Source of the DNA: Azospirillum thiophilum
Lineage (GTDB): Bacteria; Pseudomonadota; Alphaproteobacteria; Azospirillales; Azospirillaceae
Direction: 5' to 3'
NCBI RefSeq assembly: GCF_001305595.1
Contig: NZ_CP012402.1
Coordinates: 951,001-1,015,000, forward strand
Length of the DNA stretch: 64,000 nucleotides
Made by a program: the position numbers and the translations under genes. Below the pieces are notes generated by a model. That model ran no database searches. It worked only from the letters and a program-made list of their open reading frames with translations, and was not told where the DNA came from. Below, piece after piece: positions 1 through 11,855 of the stretch (position 1 is its first letter; every line of letters starts with the position of its first letter).

Positions 1-3000
1 CCAACTCCTCGTCCAGCACCTTCGCGGTCGGCATCAGCGGCGCGGACGCCGCGATCACGTCGTTCACCAACACCGGCACAATCGTGGCCGGCGCCGCCAT
101 CGGGCTCACCACCGGGGCGATCGGCACGCTGATCAACAGCGGCCTGATCCAAGGCTCATTCAGCGGCGGCCAATCGGTCTATGTCAGCGCCAACGGCACC
201 CTGACATCGATCGCCAACACCGGCACGCTCGCCGGCAACATCAACAATGCCAGCACGCGCGCCTTGACCATCACCGGCGGAACGGGGACGGTCTATGGCT
301 CCTTGCTCGGCCGCATTGGCATCGGTTCCGTCGGCACCATCACGTCCACCGGCGACCTGACCCTGGCCGGCAACACATTCCTGAACAACAACATCTCCGT
401 CAATTCCGGGACGGGCACGGTCACCAACACCGGCACCCTGTACACCGAGCGCGCAACGACGATCACCGGTACCTACAACCAGGGTTCAGCGACGCTCATC
501 GTCGGCGTCACCAACAGCTCGACCTATGGCGCGCTATCGGTCAGCGGCGCGGCGACTCTGACCAACGGCTCCATCGTCATGGAGGCGGCACGCACGACCT
601 TGGCGGGAAGCCCAACCCTGGCGAGCGGTACCTATACCATCGTCAGCGCCTCGAGCGTCGGCACAGACTATACCGGCGTCAGCGTGACGGCACCGGGCTT
701 CGACGGAACCGTCGCCAGCAACACCACCATCAGTGGAACCCTGAACCAGTTGCTGGTGACGCTTACGCCGACCAGCAGGCTCTACTGGGACGGCGATACC
801 GGGGGCAATACCGGCAACGCCACGGTGGATGGCGGCAGTGGAACCTGGAGCAGCGCCTCCACCAACTGGACGAAGGCCGACGGCTCAACCAACGGCATCC
901 TGTCCGGCGCCACCATCACCCCGTTCTTCCAGGGCACGGCGGGAACCGTCGACGTTTCGGGGTCGGTGACGGCGGCGGGGATGACCTTCGCGACCGACGG
1001 CTATCTGCTCACCGGCGGCACCATCCGCCTGACCGCGTCGCCCTCCACCATCACCACCGACAGCGGGGTCGGCGCGACGATCGCGTCGAGCCTCACCGGC
1101 TCGGGTGCGCTGTACAAGGATGGGGCCGGTTCCCTGCTGCTTTCGGGTACGAACAGCTTCAGCGGCGCCACCACCATCGCCGGCGGCACGCTGACGGCTG
1201 CCGGCGGCGCGGCGCTCCCGGATTCGGCGGCGGTGACGGTCGACACCGGCGCCGCCTTCCAACTCGCCGCCAGCGAGACCATCGGCGCGCTGTCCGGCGC
1301 CGGCAACATCCTGCTCGGCGCGAACACCCTGACGGTCGGCGGCTTCGCCGGCACCACCATCACCGGGTCGATCTCCGGCACGGGCGGCAAGCTGGTGAAG
1401 ACCTCCAGCACCACGCTGACGCTTGCAGGAAGCAACGACTACAGCGGCGGCACCGACATCACCGCCGGCACGCTGTCAGCGGCCAGCGCCCTGCCATCGA
1501 CCGGCGCCGTGGCCGTCAGCTCCGGCGCAGCGCTGAAGATCGACGTCAGCCAGACCATCAGCGCGCTGTCCGGCGCGGGCAACGTCCTGCTCGGCAGCAA
1601 CACCCTGACCGCGGGCGACGCCACCGACACCAGCCTGTCGGGCACGATTTCCGGCACCGGCGGCTTCGTCAAGGCAGGCAGCGGCATGCTGACCCTGGCG
1701 GGCAACAGCAGCTTCACCGGCGGCACCAGCATCACCGCCGGCACCCTGCATGTGACCGGCACCATCGGCGCCGTCTCCATCGCATCGGGCGCGACGCTGA
1801 GCGGCACCGGCACGGTCGGGGCGATCGTCAACAGCGGCACGGTCGCGCTCGGCGGTTCCACGCTGACGGTCAACGGCAACATGACCGGCACCGGCGCCAT
1901 CACCGTCACCATTGGCCCGTCCGGTTCCGGCTACATCGTCAACACCACCAACACCGCCAACTATGCGCCCGGCGCCGGCACCGTCACCATCACACCCTCG
2001 CTCAACGGCGGCACCGTCGCGAACGGCACGAAGATCGCCCTGATCCGCGGCAATGGCGGCGGAACGTCCGCCGATTTCACTGGCACCACCTTCACCGTCA
2101 GCGGCACCGGATCGGCGACCTGGACGGCCGCCACCGGCTCCGCCTATGTCGGATCGGTGGACATGAACGGCTACACCATCACCGCAAGCGACACGGTCCT
2201 GGTGGCGTCCGTCGCGTCGCCGCCCTCCCCGCCCTCCCCGCCGGATGTGACCACGCCGGTGGTGACGCCGCCCGTGGTCACGCCGCCGACCACGCCCGAC
2301 GTCACCACCCCGACCACGCCCACCACCCCGACCACGGGTGTCATCGACACCTCCAAGCCGACCTTCACCGCCGAGGACGGGGCGCTCCAGACCACCAGCG
2401 TCACCTTCGCCGGCGGCACCCTGAAGCCGGGCGCGCCGCTGACGCTGACTCAGGCGGTGACGGTCGAAGCCTCCAACGGCGTCGTCGATCCCAACGGCTC
2501 GACCGTGACCCTGTCCGGCCCGGTGAGCGGAGCGGGGCAACTCACGGTGACCGGCTCCGGTTCCCTGGTCGTCACCAACGGCGTCTCCAACAGCGGCGGC
2601 TTGGCCGTCCGGTCCGGTTCCCTGACGGTCGCGAGCAGCGGCAGCGTTTCGGGGCCCGTCACCGTCGACGGCGGCAGCGTGACCGTCGGAGGTGCCGTCA
2701 CCGGCGCCGTGACGGTGGAGAACAGCGGCAGCGTGACCGTCAGCCAGGGCGGCAACATCGCAGCCCCGGTCACCGTCAGCGGCGGCACCGTCGTCGTCGG
2801 CGATGGCGGCACCATCGCCGGGGCGGTGACAGTGGACAATGGCGGCTCCGCCAAGGTCAACGGCGAGATCGACGGCCAGGTGACGGTTGCCGGCGGCGCG
2901 ACGCTGAGCGGCAGCGGCCGAATCTCCGGCGACACCTCGGTCTCGGGCATCCTGGCGCCGGGCAATTCGCCTGGCACGCTGGTCTTCACCGCTCCGGTGA

Positions 3001-4538
3001 CCCTGAATGCCGGATCCGTCTATCAGGCGGAGATCGACGGCACCGGCACCGGGGCGGGAGCCGGCAACCACGATCAGGTCGTGGTCCGGGGCGCTTCCTT
3101 CACCGCCGGCGGCCGCCTGACGCCGATCCTGCGCGGGATCGCCGGCTCCGCCACCAATAGCTTCACCCCGGCACTGGGGCAGAGCTTCACCGTGGTGACG
3201 GCCGACGGCGGCGTTTCCGGCCGCTTCGACCGGCTCGACCAGCCGGCCGACGGGCTGGCGGCGGGCACGCGGCTCGACCTGATCTATGGCGTCACCACCG
3301 CGACCCTGGTGGCGACCCCGGCCAGCTACGCCAACCTCGCCGCCGCAGGGCTGGGCCAGACCTCCAACCAGCGCAGCGTCGGCGCCGCGCTGGAGAGCAT
3401 CCGGCCGGTGGCTGGCGGACAGGCGTCGGGCGCTTCGGCCCAGGCGTTGTTCGACACGCTCTACCCCCTGGCGGGCGACCGGATCGCCCCGGCCCTGGAT
3501 CAGCTTTCGGGCCGCATCCACGCCGACACGATGGCTGCCGAGCGGGTCAACCGCCGCATGTTCGGCCGCGCCATCGAGGCGCGGCAGGCGTCCGGGCGCG
3601 GCGGTCCGGCCATGGCGGAAGGCGTCGGCGGCGTCGCGCAGTTCGTGTTCGACGGAGAGGCCCGTTCCATCGCCGGCCTGCCGGAAGCAGCCGGCAGCGG
3701 CAAGGGCGGCACTGCCGGGCGCGATACCGGCTTCTGGGGCCGTCCGATGGTCGCGGCGGGACGGAACAGCGGCGATGGTTCCGCCACCCGCCTGACCGGC
3801 GGCTTCCTGGTCGGCACCGATCACGCCTTCGATCCGGCCTTCAGGGCGGGCATGGCGCTGGGCTTCCTGCGGACCAGGGTGAAGGCTGACGACGGGATGG
3901 GCGACGGCACCGTGGACAGCTATCAGGCGACCCTGTACGGCAGCTGGATGCCGGGCTCCTTCTTCGTCGACGGCGCTCTCGGCTACGGCTACAGCCGTAC
4001 GGAAGCATCCAGGCCGATCGCTTTCGGCACGGCAGCCGGATCGGGCTCCGGCGAGACGGATGGGCGTTCGCTGTCGGCCGAACTCTCGGCGGGGACTCGG
4101 ATGGCGGTGGGCGGCATCTGGCTCGAACCGCGCGCCGGGCTGCGCTGGGACCGTCTGCACCGGGATGGATTCACCGAGACCGGCACGCCTGCGCTGGCCC
4201 TGACGGAGGAGGAGGAGTCGGAGACCGCGGTGCGCAGCTCGTTCGGTGTGCGGGCCGGAAAGCGGCTGAACCTGGACGGCATGATGGTGGAGCCGACCGG
4301 CCTGATCGCCTGGGAGCATGACTGGCGCGACGTGGGATCGACGGCATCGGCGTCGCTGGCCGGCGCGCGCTTCACCGTGGGACAGGCCGGGAAGCCGGGG
4401 CGCGACGCCGCCGTGCTGGGTGCCGGGCTCAGCATGACGATGACGCGGGGGCTGTCGATGCAGGTCGGATATGTCGGTGAGATCCGCCGCAACGACACCA
4501 ACCATTCCGTTTCCGCCGGGCTGCGGTGGGCGTGGTGA
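1..4538 (+). CDS. Autotransporter (type V secretion), 5' end outside window
   Basis: The frame is open from base 3 to the stop at 4536-4538, so the start and signal peptide lie upstream of the window; 1,511 residues are visible. The passenger is low-complexity and rich in Gly, Ser and Thr. It carries recurrent autotransporter-associated beta-strand units of the type GSLLLSGTNSFSGATTI followed by GGTL, near bases 1130, 1430 and 1690, which predicts a beta-helix. A Pro/Thr linker lies at about 2211-2340 and a second beta-helical stretch follows to about 3280. The last 270 or so residues (from about 3730) alternate polar and aromatic residues as in an outer-membrane barrel, and the chain ends in Trp, the usual BAM recognition terminus. 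Inference: the barrel inserts in the outer membrane and displays or releases an adhesin-like passenger. The ligand is unknown, and no protease or lipase motif was seen in the passenger. Confidence 0.9.
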   Translation, partial: NSSSSTFAVGISGADAAITSFTNTGTIVAGAAIGLTTGAIGTLINSGLIQGSFSGGQSVYVSANGTLTSIANTGTLAGNINNASTRALTITGGTGTVYGSLLGRIGIGSVGTITSTGDLTLAGNTFLNNNISVNSGTGTVTNTGTLYTERATTITGTYNQGSATLIVGVTNSSTYGALSVSGAATLTNGSIVMEAARTTLAGSPTLASGTYTIVSASSVGTDYTGVSVTAPGFDGTVASNTTISGTLNQLLVTLTPTSRLYWDGDTGGNTGNATVDGGSGTWSSASTNWTKADGSTNGILSGATITPFFQGTAGTVDVSGSVTAAGMTFATDGYLLTGGTIRLTASPSTITTDSGVGATIASSLTGSGALYKDGAGSLLLSGTNSFSGATTIAGGTLTAAGGAALPDSAAVTVDTGAAFQLAASETIGALSGAGNILLGANTLTVGGFAGTTITGSISGTGGKLVKTSSTTLTLAGSNDYSGGTDITAGTLSAASALPSTGAVAVSSGAALKIDVSQTISALSGAGNVLLGSNTLTAGDATDTSLSGTISGTGGFVKAGSGMLTLAGNSSFTGGTSITAGTLHVTGTIGAVSIASGATLSGTGTVGAIVNSGTVALGGSTLTVNGNMTGTGAITVTIGPSGSGYIVNTTNTANYAPGAGTVTITPSLNGGTVANGTKIALIRGNGGGTSADFTGTTFTVSGTGSATWTAATGSAYVGSVDMNGYTITASDTVLVASVASPPSPPSPPDVTTPVVTPPVVTPPTTPDVTTPTTPTTPTTGVIDTSKPTFTAEDGALQTTSVTFAGGTLKPGAPLTLTQAVTVEASNGVVDPNGSTVTLSGPVSGAGQLTVTGSGSLVVTNGVSNSGGLAVRSGSLTVASSGSVSGPVTVDGGSVTVGGAVTGAVTVENSGSVTVSQGGNIAAPVTVSGGTVVVGDGGTIAGAVTVDNGGSAKVNGEIDGQVTVAGGATLSGSGRISGDTSVSGILAPGNSPGTLVFTAPVTLNAGSVYQAEIDGTGTGAGAGNHDQVVVRGASFTAGGRLTPILRGIAGSATNSFTPALGQSFTVVTADGGVSGRFDRLDQPADGLAAGTRLDLIYGVTTATLVATPASYANLAAAGLGQTSNQRSVGAALESIRPVAGGQASGASAQALFDTLYPLAGDRIAPALDQLSGRIHADTMAAERVNRRMFGRAIEARQASGRGGPAMAEGVGGVAQFVFDGEARSIAGLPEAAGSGKGGTAGRDTGFWGRPMVAAGRNSGDGSATRLTGGFLVGTDHAFDPAFRAGMALGFLRTRVKADDGMGDGTVDSYQATLYGSWMPGSFFVDGALGYGYSRTEASRPIAFGTAAGSGSGETDGRSLSAELSAGTRMAVGGIWLEPRAGLRWDRLHRDGFTETGTPALALTEEEESETAVRSSFGVRAGKRLNLDGMMVEPTGLIAWEHDWRDVGSTASASLAGARFTVGQAGKPGRDAAVLGAGLSMTMTRGLSMQVGYVGEIRRNDTNHSVSAGLRWAW

Positions 4539-4681
4539 GGTCGAGGCGACCGGCTGGATCAAGGCGGCGGGTGTTTCAGACACCCCCTGAACCTTGCGGT
4601 CCGTGTCGGTAATGGTGTGCTTCGGTTTCTCAGGGTAAGCGGCGCGGCCTTCAAGCGATTGCCCTGGCAGTGATGCGGACG

Positions 4682-4737
4682 GGGGCGGCAGGGATCCGGG
4701 GATCAACCCCGGGCTCCGGCCGCCCCTTGTTCATTTT
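4682..4737 (+). terminator. Rho-independent terminator of the autotransporter gene
   Basis: An outer stem GGGGCGG (4682-4688) pairs with CCGCCCC (4720-4726). An inner stem CCGGGG (4696-4701) pairs with CCCCGG (4707-4712) over a 5-nt loop. The T-rich tail TTGTTCATTTT follows directly. It lies 144 bases past the autotransporter stop and before the next promoter region. Confidence 0.65.
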
Positions 4738-4800
4738 AACGTCCGCCGACCTTGCCCCGCAGGCGCCGGCTCGCCCGCGAGGGCTTTCGGTACACGACCG

Positions 4801-4816
4801 CCCTCATTTTTGAGGG
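4801..4816. promoter_or_regulatory. Short perfect inverted repeat in the leader of the first peptide-importer operon
   Basis: CCCTCA and TGAGGG are separated by TTTT. The element sits about 190 bases before the binding-protein start at 5002, in an AT-richer stretch (about 4800-4915) that also contains TATAAT at 4907-4912 as a possible -10 box; no good -35 match was found at the expected spacing. It could be an operator or a small RNA hairpin. The stretch 4738-5001 holds no gene that I can support. Confidence 0.35.
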
Positions 4817-5001
4817 TATAGTCAGCAGTCTTGAAAACAAACAATCAGGCGGAATCCGGCATATCCGGCTTAAATTGCCTTTATGGCAACGTAAACTTCC
4901 AACTATTATAATTGCGGCATGCCATGCTGCACAATATCGTGTCTGTATCACCTGCTGACCGATTTTTGTGCAAACGGAACCCCTTGGACGGAGCTTCGGA
5001 C

Positions 5002-6531
5002 ATGGCGCCATTTGCGTATGGTAAATCGATGATGGTCGCGGCGGCGCTGGCGGTCGGGTTGCCCGGCATGGCTTTTGCCGGAAAAGCGAACGACACGCTC
5101 GTCTATGCCTCCGACAGCGAACCGGAGAACATCAGCCCCTATCACAACAATGTGCGCGAAGGCGTCATCGTCGCCCATCACGTCTGGGAGACGCTGATCC
5201 ACCGCAATCCCAAGAGCGGTGCCTACGAGCCCTATCTCGCCACCTCCTGGACCTGGGTCGATCCGACCACGCTGGAGCTGGAACTGCGCAAGGGCGTCAC
5301 CTTCCATGACGGGTCGCCCTTCACTGCCGACGACGTGGTCTTCACCTTCAATTACGTGCTGACGCCGGAAGCGAAGGTGGTGACCAAGCAGAATGTCGGC
5401 TGGATGGCCGGCACCGAGAAAATCGACGATTACAAGGTCCGCATCAAACTGAAGGGGCCGTTCCCGGCGGCGCTGGAATATCTGTCGGGACCGACGCCGA
5501 TCTATCCGGCGGCCTATTTCAAGAAGGTCGGGCTCGACGGCTTCGCCAAGGCTCCCGTCGGCACCGGTCCCTACCGGATCGTCTCGGTGGAGAACGGCAA
5601 GTCGGTGAAGATGGAGAAGGCCAAGGGCTACTGGAAGGGCAGCCCGATCGGCGACCCGGCCATCGGCAAGCTGGAGTTCCGCGTCATCCCCGACGGCGAG
5701 ACCCGCATGGCAGAATTGATGACCGGCGGCGTCGACTGGATCTGGCGGGTGCCCAACGACCAGGCCGCGCAGCTGGAGGCGGTGCCGAACGTCAGCGTGC
5801 TGGCGGCGGAGACCATGCGCGTCGGCTTCCTGCAGTTCGATTCCGCCGGGCGCACCAGCGCCGACACGCCGATGAAGAATCCGAAGGTCCGGCAAGCGAT
5901 CTCCTACGCCATCGACCGCAAGGCGATGGTCGACAATCTGGTGCGCGGCGGCGCCCGCGTGATGAATTCCGCCTGCTTCATCGATCAGGTCGGCTGCACC
6001 GACGACGGCGTGCCGCGCTACGGCTACGATCCGGCCAAGGCCAAGGTGCTGCTGGCGGAGGCCGGCTATCCCAACGGCTTCGACATCGACCTCTACGCCT
6101 ACCGCGAGCGCGACTATGCCGAGGCGGTGATCGGCTATCTGCGCGCGGTCGGCATCCGCGCCAACCTGCAATTCATGAAGTATGCGGCGCTGCGCGAGCT
6201 GAGCCGTGCCGGCAAGGTGCCGATCTATTTCCAGACCTGGGGCTCCTTCTCGGTCGCCGACGCGTCGGCCTTCACCGGCGTGTGGTTCAAGGGCAACGAG
6301 GACGACATGAGCCGCGACCCCGAGGTCAAGGCGCTGCTCGACAAGGCCGACACCACCATCGACCTGGAGGCACGGAAGAAGACCTACGCCGAGGCGCTGT
6401 CGCGCATCGCGGAGAAGGCCTATCTGCTGCCGATGTTCTCCTATTCGACCAACTACGCCTTCTCGTCCGACCTCGCTTTCGCGGCCCAGTCGGACGAGCT
6501 TCCCCGCTTCTACGCCGCGCACTGGAAATGA
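5002..6531 (+). CDS. Peptide ABC transporter substrate-binding protein (SBP_bac_5 family)
   Basis: This is the periplasmic receptor of a dipeptide/oligopeptide-type importer, 509 residues. The start at 5002 is preferred over in-frame ATGs at 4912 and 4924 because GGACGGAG lies 8 bases before it and the product then begins with a clean signal peptide (hydrophobic core VAAALAVGLPGMAFA, cleavage after AFA). Family hallmarks are an early segment ASDSEPENISPYHNN, the sequence [19 protein letters not shown], and PVGTGPYRIV in the middle lobe. It heads an operon with two permeases, two ATPases and two M20 peptidases, which points to peptides or N-acylated amino acids as ligands; the exact ligand cannot be read from the sequence. 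An intercistronic hairpin separates it from the first permease gene. Confidence 0.9.
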   Translation: MAPFAYGKSMMVAAALAVGLPGMAFAGKANDTLVYASDSEPENISPYHNNVREGVIVAHHVWETLIHRNPKSGAYEPYLATSWTWVDPTTLELELRKGVTFHDGSPFTADDVVFTFNYVLTPEAKVVTKQNVGWMAGTEKIDDYKVRIKLKGPFPAALEYLSGPTPIYPAAYFKKVGLDGFAKAPVGTGPYRIVSVENGKSVKMEKAKGYWKGSPIGDPAIGKLEFRVIPDGETRMAELMTGGVDWIWRVPNDQAAQLEAVPNVSVLAAETMRVGFLQFDSAGRTSADTPMKNPKVRQAISYAIDRKAMVDNLVRGGARVMNSACFIDQVGCTDDGVPRYGYDPAKAKVLLAEAGYPNGFDIDLYAYRERDYAEAVIGYLRAVGIRANLQFMKYAALRELSRAGKVPIYFQTWGSFSVADASAFTGVWFKGNEDDMSRDPEVKALLDKADTTIDLEARKKTYAEALSRIAEKAYLLPMFSYSTNYAFSSDLAFAAQSDELPRFYAAHWK

Positions 6532-6535
6532 CGCC

Positions 6536-6574
6536 GCGGCGGGCCGGTTCCTCCGTTCCGGCCCGGCCCGCCGC
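6536..6574 (+). promoter_or_regulatory. Intercistronic stem-loop after binding-protein gene
   Basis: GCGGCGGGCCGG (6536-6547) pairs perfectly with CCGGCCCGCCGC (6563-6574), a 12-bp stem with a 15-nt loop, starting 5 bases past the stop. There is no T-run, so partial termination or 3'-end protection of the binding-protein message is more likely than full termination. The same arrangement follows the other three binding-protein genes in this window. Confidence 0.6.
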
Positions 6575-6603
6575 ATCCCCACACCTCCTTCAAGGAGGCT
6601 GCC

Positions 6604-7521
6604 ATGCTCGTTTTCCTGCTTCGCCGACTGGCCGTGGCGCTGTCGGTCGTGCTCACCGTGTCGGTCGTGGCCTTCCTTCTCCTGCATCTGTCCGGCGACC
6701 TGGCGCTCGCCATCGCCGGACCGGAGGCTTCGCCGGAACAGGTCGCCCAGGTGCGCCTCCAGTTCGGCCTGGACAAGCCGCTGGTCGTCCAATATGCGCA
6801 CTGGCTGGCCGATGCCGCGCATTTCGATTTCGGCCGCTCCTTCTATTTCCGCGAAACGGTCGCCGCGCTGGTGATCGAACGCATGCCGGTGACGCTGACG
6901 CTGGGCGCCATCGCGCTCGGCGTGGCTCTCGCCATCGCCATCCCGCTGGGCGTGCTGGCGGCGGTGAAGCGCGGCAGCTGGATCGACCGCACCGCGCTGA
7001 TCTTTTGCGCACTGGGTCAGGCGATCCCGACCTTCTGGCTCGGCCTGTCGCTGATCATCCTGTTCGCTGTCAACCTGCGCTGGCTGCCGGTGTCGGGCAG
7101 CGCGACCTGGGCACATTTCGTGCTGCCGTCGGTGGCGCTCGGCTGGTACGCAGTGCCGGCGGTGATGCGGCTGACGCGCAACGGCATGCTGGACGTGCTG
7201 GCGTCGGATTACATCCGCACCGCCCGTGCCAAGGGCCTGCGCTGGCCCACCGTCCTGTTCAAGCATGCGCTGCGCAACGCGGTGGTGCCGGTGGTGGCGC
7301 TGGCGGCGGTTCAGTTCGGCTTCATGCTCGGCGGCTCCATCGTGGTCGAAGCGGTGTTCTCGATGCAAGGGCTTGGCCACCTCGCCTGGGAGGCCATCGG
7401 GCGCAAGGATTTCCCAGTGGTCCAGGCCATCGTGATGCTGCTGGCCGCGATCTACATCGCCTTGACCCTCCTCGCCGATCTTCTCAACGCCTGGCTCGAC
7501 CCGAGGATCCGCGTCGCATGA
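6604..7521 (+). CDS. Peptide ABC transporter permease, DppB type
   Basis: Inner-membrane permease of 305 residues, typical for the DppB/OppB family. An N-terminal transmembrane helix is followed by a periplasmic segment containing FGLDKPLVVQYAHWL, then further helices. The cytoplasmic EAA loop has the form DYIRTARAKGL followed by KHALRNAVVPV, the contact site for the ATPase. A strong ribosome site AAGGAGG lies just before the ATG. The stop overlaps the next start (ATGA at 7518-7521), so coupling to the second permease is expected. Confidence 0.93.
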   Translation: MLVFLLRRLAVALSVVLTVSVVAFLLLHLSGDLALAIAGPEASPEQVAQVRLQFGLDKPLVVQYAHWLADAAHFDFGRSFYFRETVAALVIERMPVTLTLGAIALGVALAIAIPLGVLAAVKRGSWIDRTALIFCALGQAIPTFWLGLSLIILFAVNLRWLPVSGSATWAHFVLPSVALGWYAVPAVMRLTRNGMLDVLASDYIRTARAKGLRWPTVLFKHALRNAVVPVVALAAVQFGFMLGGSIVVEAVFSMQGLGHLAWEAIGRKDFPVVQAIVMLLAAIYIALTLLADLLNAWLDPRIRVA

Positions 7522-8429
7522 CCAGTCTTTCCGCCTCCGGCATCTCATCCCTCGACAGCGTTCCGGTGCGCCGCTCGCCACTGGCCCGCTTCACGAGACG
7601 GGGCCTGCGCCACCCCGGATTCATGGCCGGCGTCGTCGTGCTGGCCGTCATCCTGGTCTGCTCGCTGGCCGCGCCGCTGCTGACCCCCCACGACCCTTAC
7701 GCGCAGGACATCTCCCGGCGCCTGCTGCCGCCGATCTGGCACGCCAAGGGCAGTTGGGAACACTGGCTCGGCACCGACAAGTTGGGGCGCGACTATTTCG
7801 CCCGGCTGCTCTATGGCGGGCGCATCTCGCTGCTGATCGGCGTGGCGACCGTCCTGGTGTCGGGCACCATCGGCACCGCGCTGGGCGTCGCCGCCGGCTT
7901 CTTCGGCGGGCGGGTCGATCTGGTGATCGGCTACATCATAAATGTGCGGCTGGCCCTGCCGGTGGTGCTGGTGGCGCTGGCCGCGGCGGCGCTGGTCGGT
8001 TCCTCGCTGAACACCGTCATCATCGTTCTGGGGTTCCTGCTATGGGACCGCTTCGCCGTGGTGGCGCGGTCGGCAACCCAGCAGATCGCAGGGGCCGACT
8101 TCGTCGCGGCGGCGCGCTCCATCGGCTGCTCCACCCGGCTGATCGTGATGTCGGAGGTGCTGCCGAACATCCTCAACCCGCTGATCGTCGTCGCCACGCT
8201 GGAGATGGCGCATGCCATCCTGCTGGAGGCGGCCCTGTCCTTCCTCGGGCTCGGCGTGCAGCCGCCCCTGCCCTCCTGGGGCCTGATGATCGCGGAGGGC
8301 AAGCAGTACATGTTCTTCAGCCCCTGGGTCATCACCATCCCCGGTGTGGCACTGGTGGCGCTGGTGCTGGCGATCAACCTGCTCGGCGACGGGCTGCGCG
8401 ACGTCACCGCCCCTGAAAACCGGAGCTGA
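7518..8429 (+). CDS. Peptide ABC transporter permease, DppC type
   Basis: Second permease subunit, 303 residues. It has an N-terminal OppC-type helix (FMAGVVVLAVILVCSLAAP), then the family signature HWLGTDKLGRDYFARLLYG, five further membrane segments and the EAA loop around residues 190-215 (ARSIGCSTRLIVMSEVLPN). The C-terminus carries NLLGDGLRD, usual for DppC proteins. The start is fixed by the ATGA overlap with the upstream permease. It should heterodimerise with the product of 6604-7521 to form the pore. Confidence 0.93.
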   Translation: MTSLSASGISSLDSVPVRRSPLARFTRRGLRHPGFMAGVVVLAVILVCSLAAPLLTPHDPYAQDISRRLLPPIWHAKGSWEHWLGTDKLGRDYFARLLYGGRISLLIGVATVLVSGTIGTALGVAAGFFGGRVDLVIGYIINVRLALPVVLVALAAAALVGSSLNTVIIVLGFLLWDRFAVVARSATQQIAGADFVAAARSIGCSTRLIVMSEVLPNILNPLIVVATLEMAHAILLEAALSFLGLGVQPPLPSWGLMIAEGKQYMFFSPWVITIPGVALVALVLAINLLGDGLRDVTAPENRS

Positions 8430-8433
8430 CGCG

Positions 8434-10370
<1,937 letters not shown>

Positions 10371-10433
10371 CCCTCCCTTCAAATCCCACTTCAAATCCCA
10401 CTGCCCCCGATCCCACTTCTGCCGAGCCCGATC

Positions 10434-11855
10434 ATGACCAACCAGCCATCGCGTGCGGGCGCCATTGCCCGCGCGGCAGACCATTACGCCTCCGGTGCCT
10501 TCCTGGCCGAGCTGTCGCGCCGGGTCGCCATCAGGACGGAAAGCCAGTCCGCCGACCGCGGCGCCGAGCTGCGCGCCTATCTGACCGACGAGATGGTGCC
10601 GACGCTTCAGGCGCAGGGCTTCGGCTCCACCATCGTCGAGAATCCGGTGTCCGGCCGCGGCCCGTTCCTGGTCGCCGAGCGGCGGGAGGATCCGGACTTG
10701 CCGACCGTGCTGGTCTACGGCCACGGCGACGTGGTGCTGGGCCATGAGGGGAAATGGCGCGACGGCATGGATCCCTGGACCGTCACGGTGGACGGCGACC
10801 GCTGGTACGGCCGCGGCATCGCCGACAACAAGGGCCAGCATTCGGTCAACATCGCCGCGCTGGCCCAGGTGATGGCCGAGCGCGGCGGCCGGCTGGGCTT
10901 CAACGCCAAGATCCTGATCGAGATGGGCGAGGAGGCCGGGTCGCCGGGGCTGCGCGCGATGGCGGAGGCCAACCGCGACCTGCTGGCCGCCGACGTGCTG
11001 ATCGCATCGGACGGGCCGCGGGTGATCGCCGGGCGTCCGACGGTGTTCCTCGGCTCGCGCGGGGCGCTGAACTTCGATCTGAGCATCACCCTGCGCGAGG
11101 GCGGGCACCATTCGGGGAACTGGGGAGGGCTGCTGGCCAATCCCGGCACCATCCTGGCCAACGCCATCGCCTCGCTGATCGACCAGCATGGCTGCATCAA
11201 GCTCGACGCGCTGAAGCCGCCGCCGATCCCGCCGGCGGTCAAGACCGCGATCGCCGACCTGACGGTCGGCGGCGGGCCGAACGATCCGGAGATCGACCGC
11301 GACTGGGGCGAACCGGGATTGACCCCGGAAGAGCGCGTGTTCGGCTGGAACGCGCTGGAAGTGCTGGCCTTCGAGACCGGAAACCCGCGGGCGCCAGTAA
11401 ACGCGGTGCCGCCCTCGGCCATGGCGACGTTGCAGCTGCGCTTCGTCGTCGGCACCGATCCGCAGGCGGCGCTGGCTGCGATCCGCGCCCATTTCGACGC
11501 CAACGGCTTCCAGCAGGTGCAGCTGTCGACCAGCCGGATGGAAACCTTCGCCGCGACCCGCCTCGACCCGACCGACCCCTGGGTCGGATGGGCACTGGAC
11601 TCGCTGGCGCGGACGACCGGCAAGAAGCCAGCGCTGCTGCCGAACCTGGGCGGCTCGATCCCCAACGACGTGTTCTCCGAGGCGCTGGAGCTGCCGACGA
11701 TCTGGGTTCCGCACTCCTACCCCGCCTGCTCGCAGCACGCCCCCAACGAGCATATGCTCGGCAGCGTCGCGGAGGAGGCTCTGCGGATCATGGCCGGGCT
11801 GTTCTGGGATCTGGGCGAGACCGGACCGTCGATCAGGGAGGCGCGTGCGCGATGA
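10434..11855 (+). CDS. M20-family metallopeptidase
   Basis: Zinc-dependent exopeptidase or amidohydrolase, 473 residues, predicted cytoplasmic because no signal peptide is seen. The M20 pattern is complete: YGHGDVV (His97, Asp99) as first metal ligand with its partner Asp, GRGIADNKGQ with the bridging Asp, EMGEEAGSPG with the catalytic Glu and ligand Glu, and later HHSGNWGG and a C-terminal His (APNEHM). The extended lid domain matches the longer dipeptidase-like members of the family. It lies directly after the peptide importer and overlaps the next peptidase by ATGA, so it probably hydrolyses the imported peptide or acylated amino acid. Specificity is not readable. Confidence 0.88.
   Translation: MTNQPSRAGAIARAADHYASGAFLAELSRRVAIRTESQSADRGAELRAYLTDEMVPTLQAQGFGSTIVENPVSGRGPFLVAERREDPDLPTVLVYGHGDVVLGHEGKWRDGMDPWTVTVDGDRWYGRGIADNKGQHSVNIAALAQVMAERGGRLGFNAKILIEMGEEAGSPGLRAMAEANRDLLAADVLIASDGPRVIAGRPTVFLGSRGALNFDLSITLREGGHHSGNWGGLLANPGTILANAIASLIDQHGCIKLDALKPPPIPPAVKTAIADLTVGGGPNDPEIDRDWGEPGLTPEERVFGWNALEVLAFETGNPRAPVNAVPPSAMATLQLRFVVGTDPQAALAAIRAHFDANGFQQVQLSTSRMETFAATRLDPTDPWVGWALDSLARTTGKKPALLPNLGGSIPNDVFSEALELPTIWVPHSYPACSQHAPNEHMLGSVAEEALRIMAGLFWDLGETGPSIREARAR

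Noticed and set aside
1476-4706. Open frame of about 1,076 codons on the minus strand across the autotransporter gene
   Set aside because: It is antisense to a well-supported gene, has Arg/Gly/His-rich composition typical of high-GC shadow frames and no recognisable domain.
4948-7581. Long minus-strand frame opposite the first importer genes
   Set aside because: Composition is that of a reverse-complement shadow; the plus strand codes for binding-protein and permease genes with full motifs.
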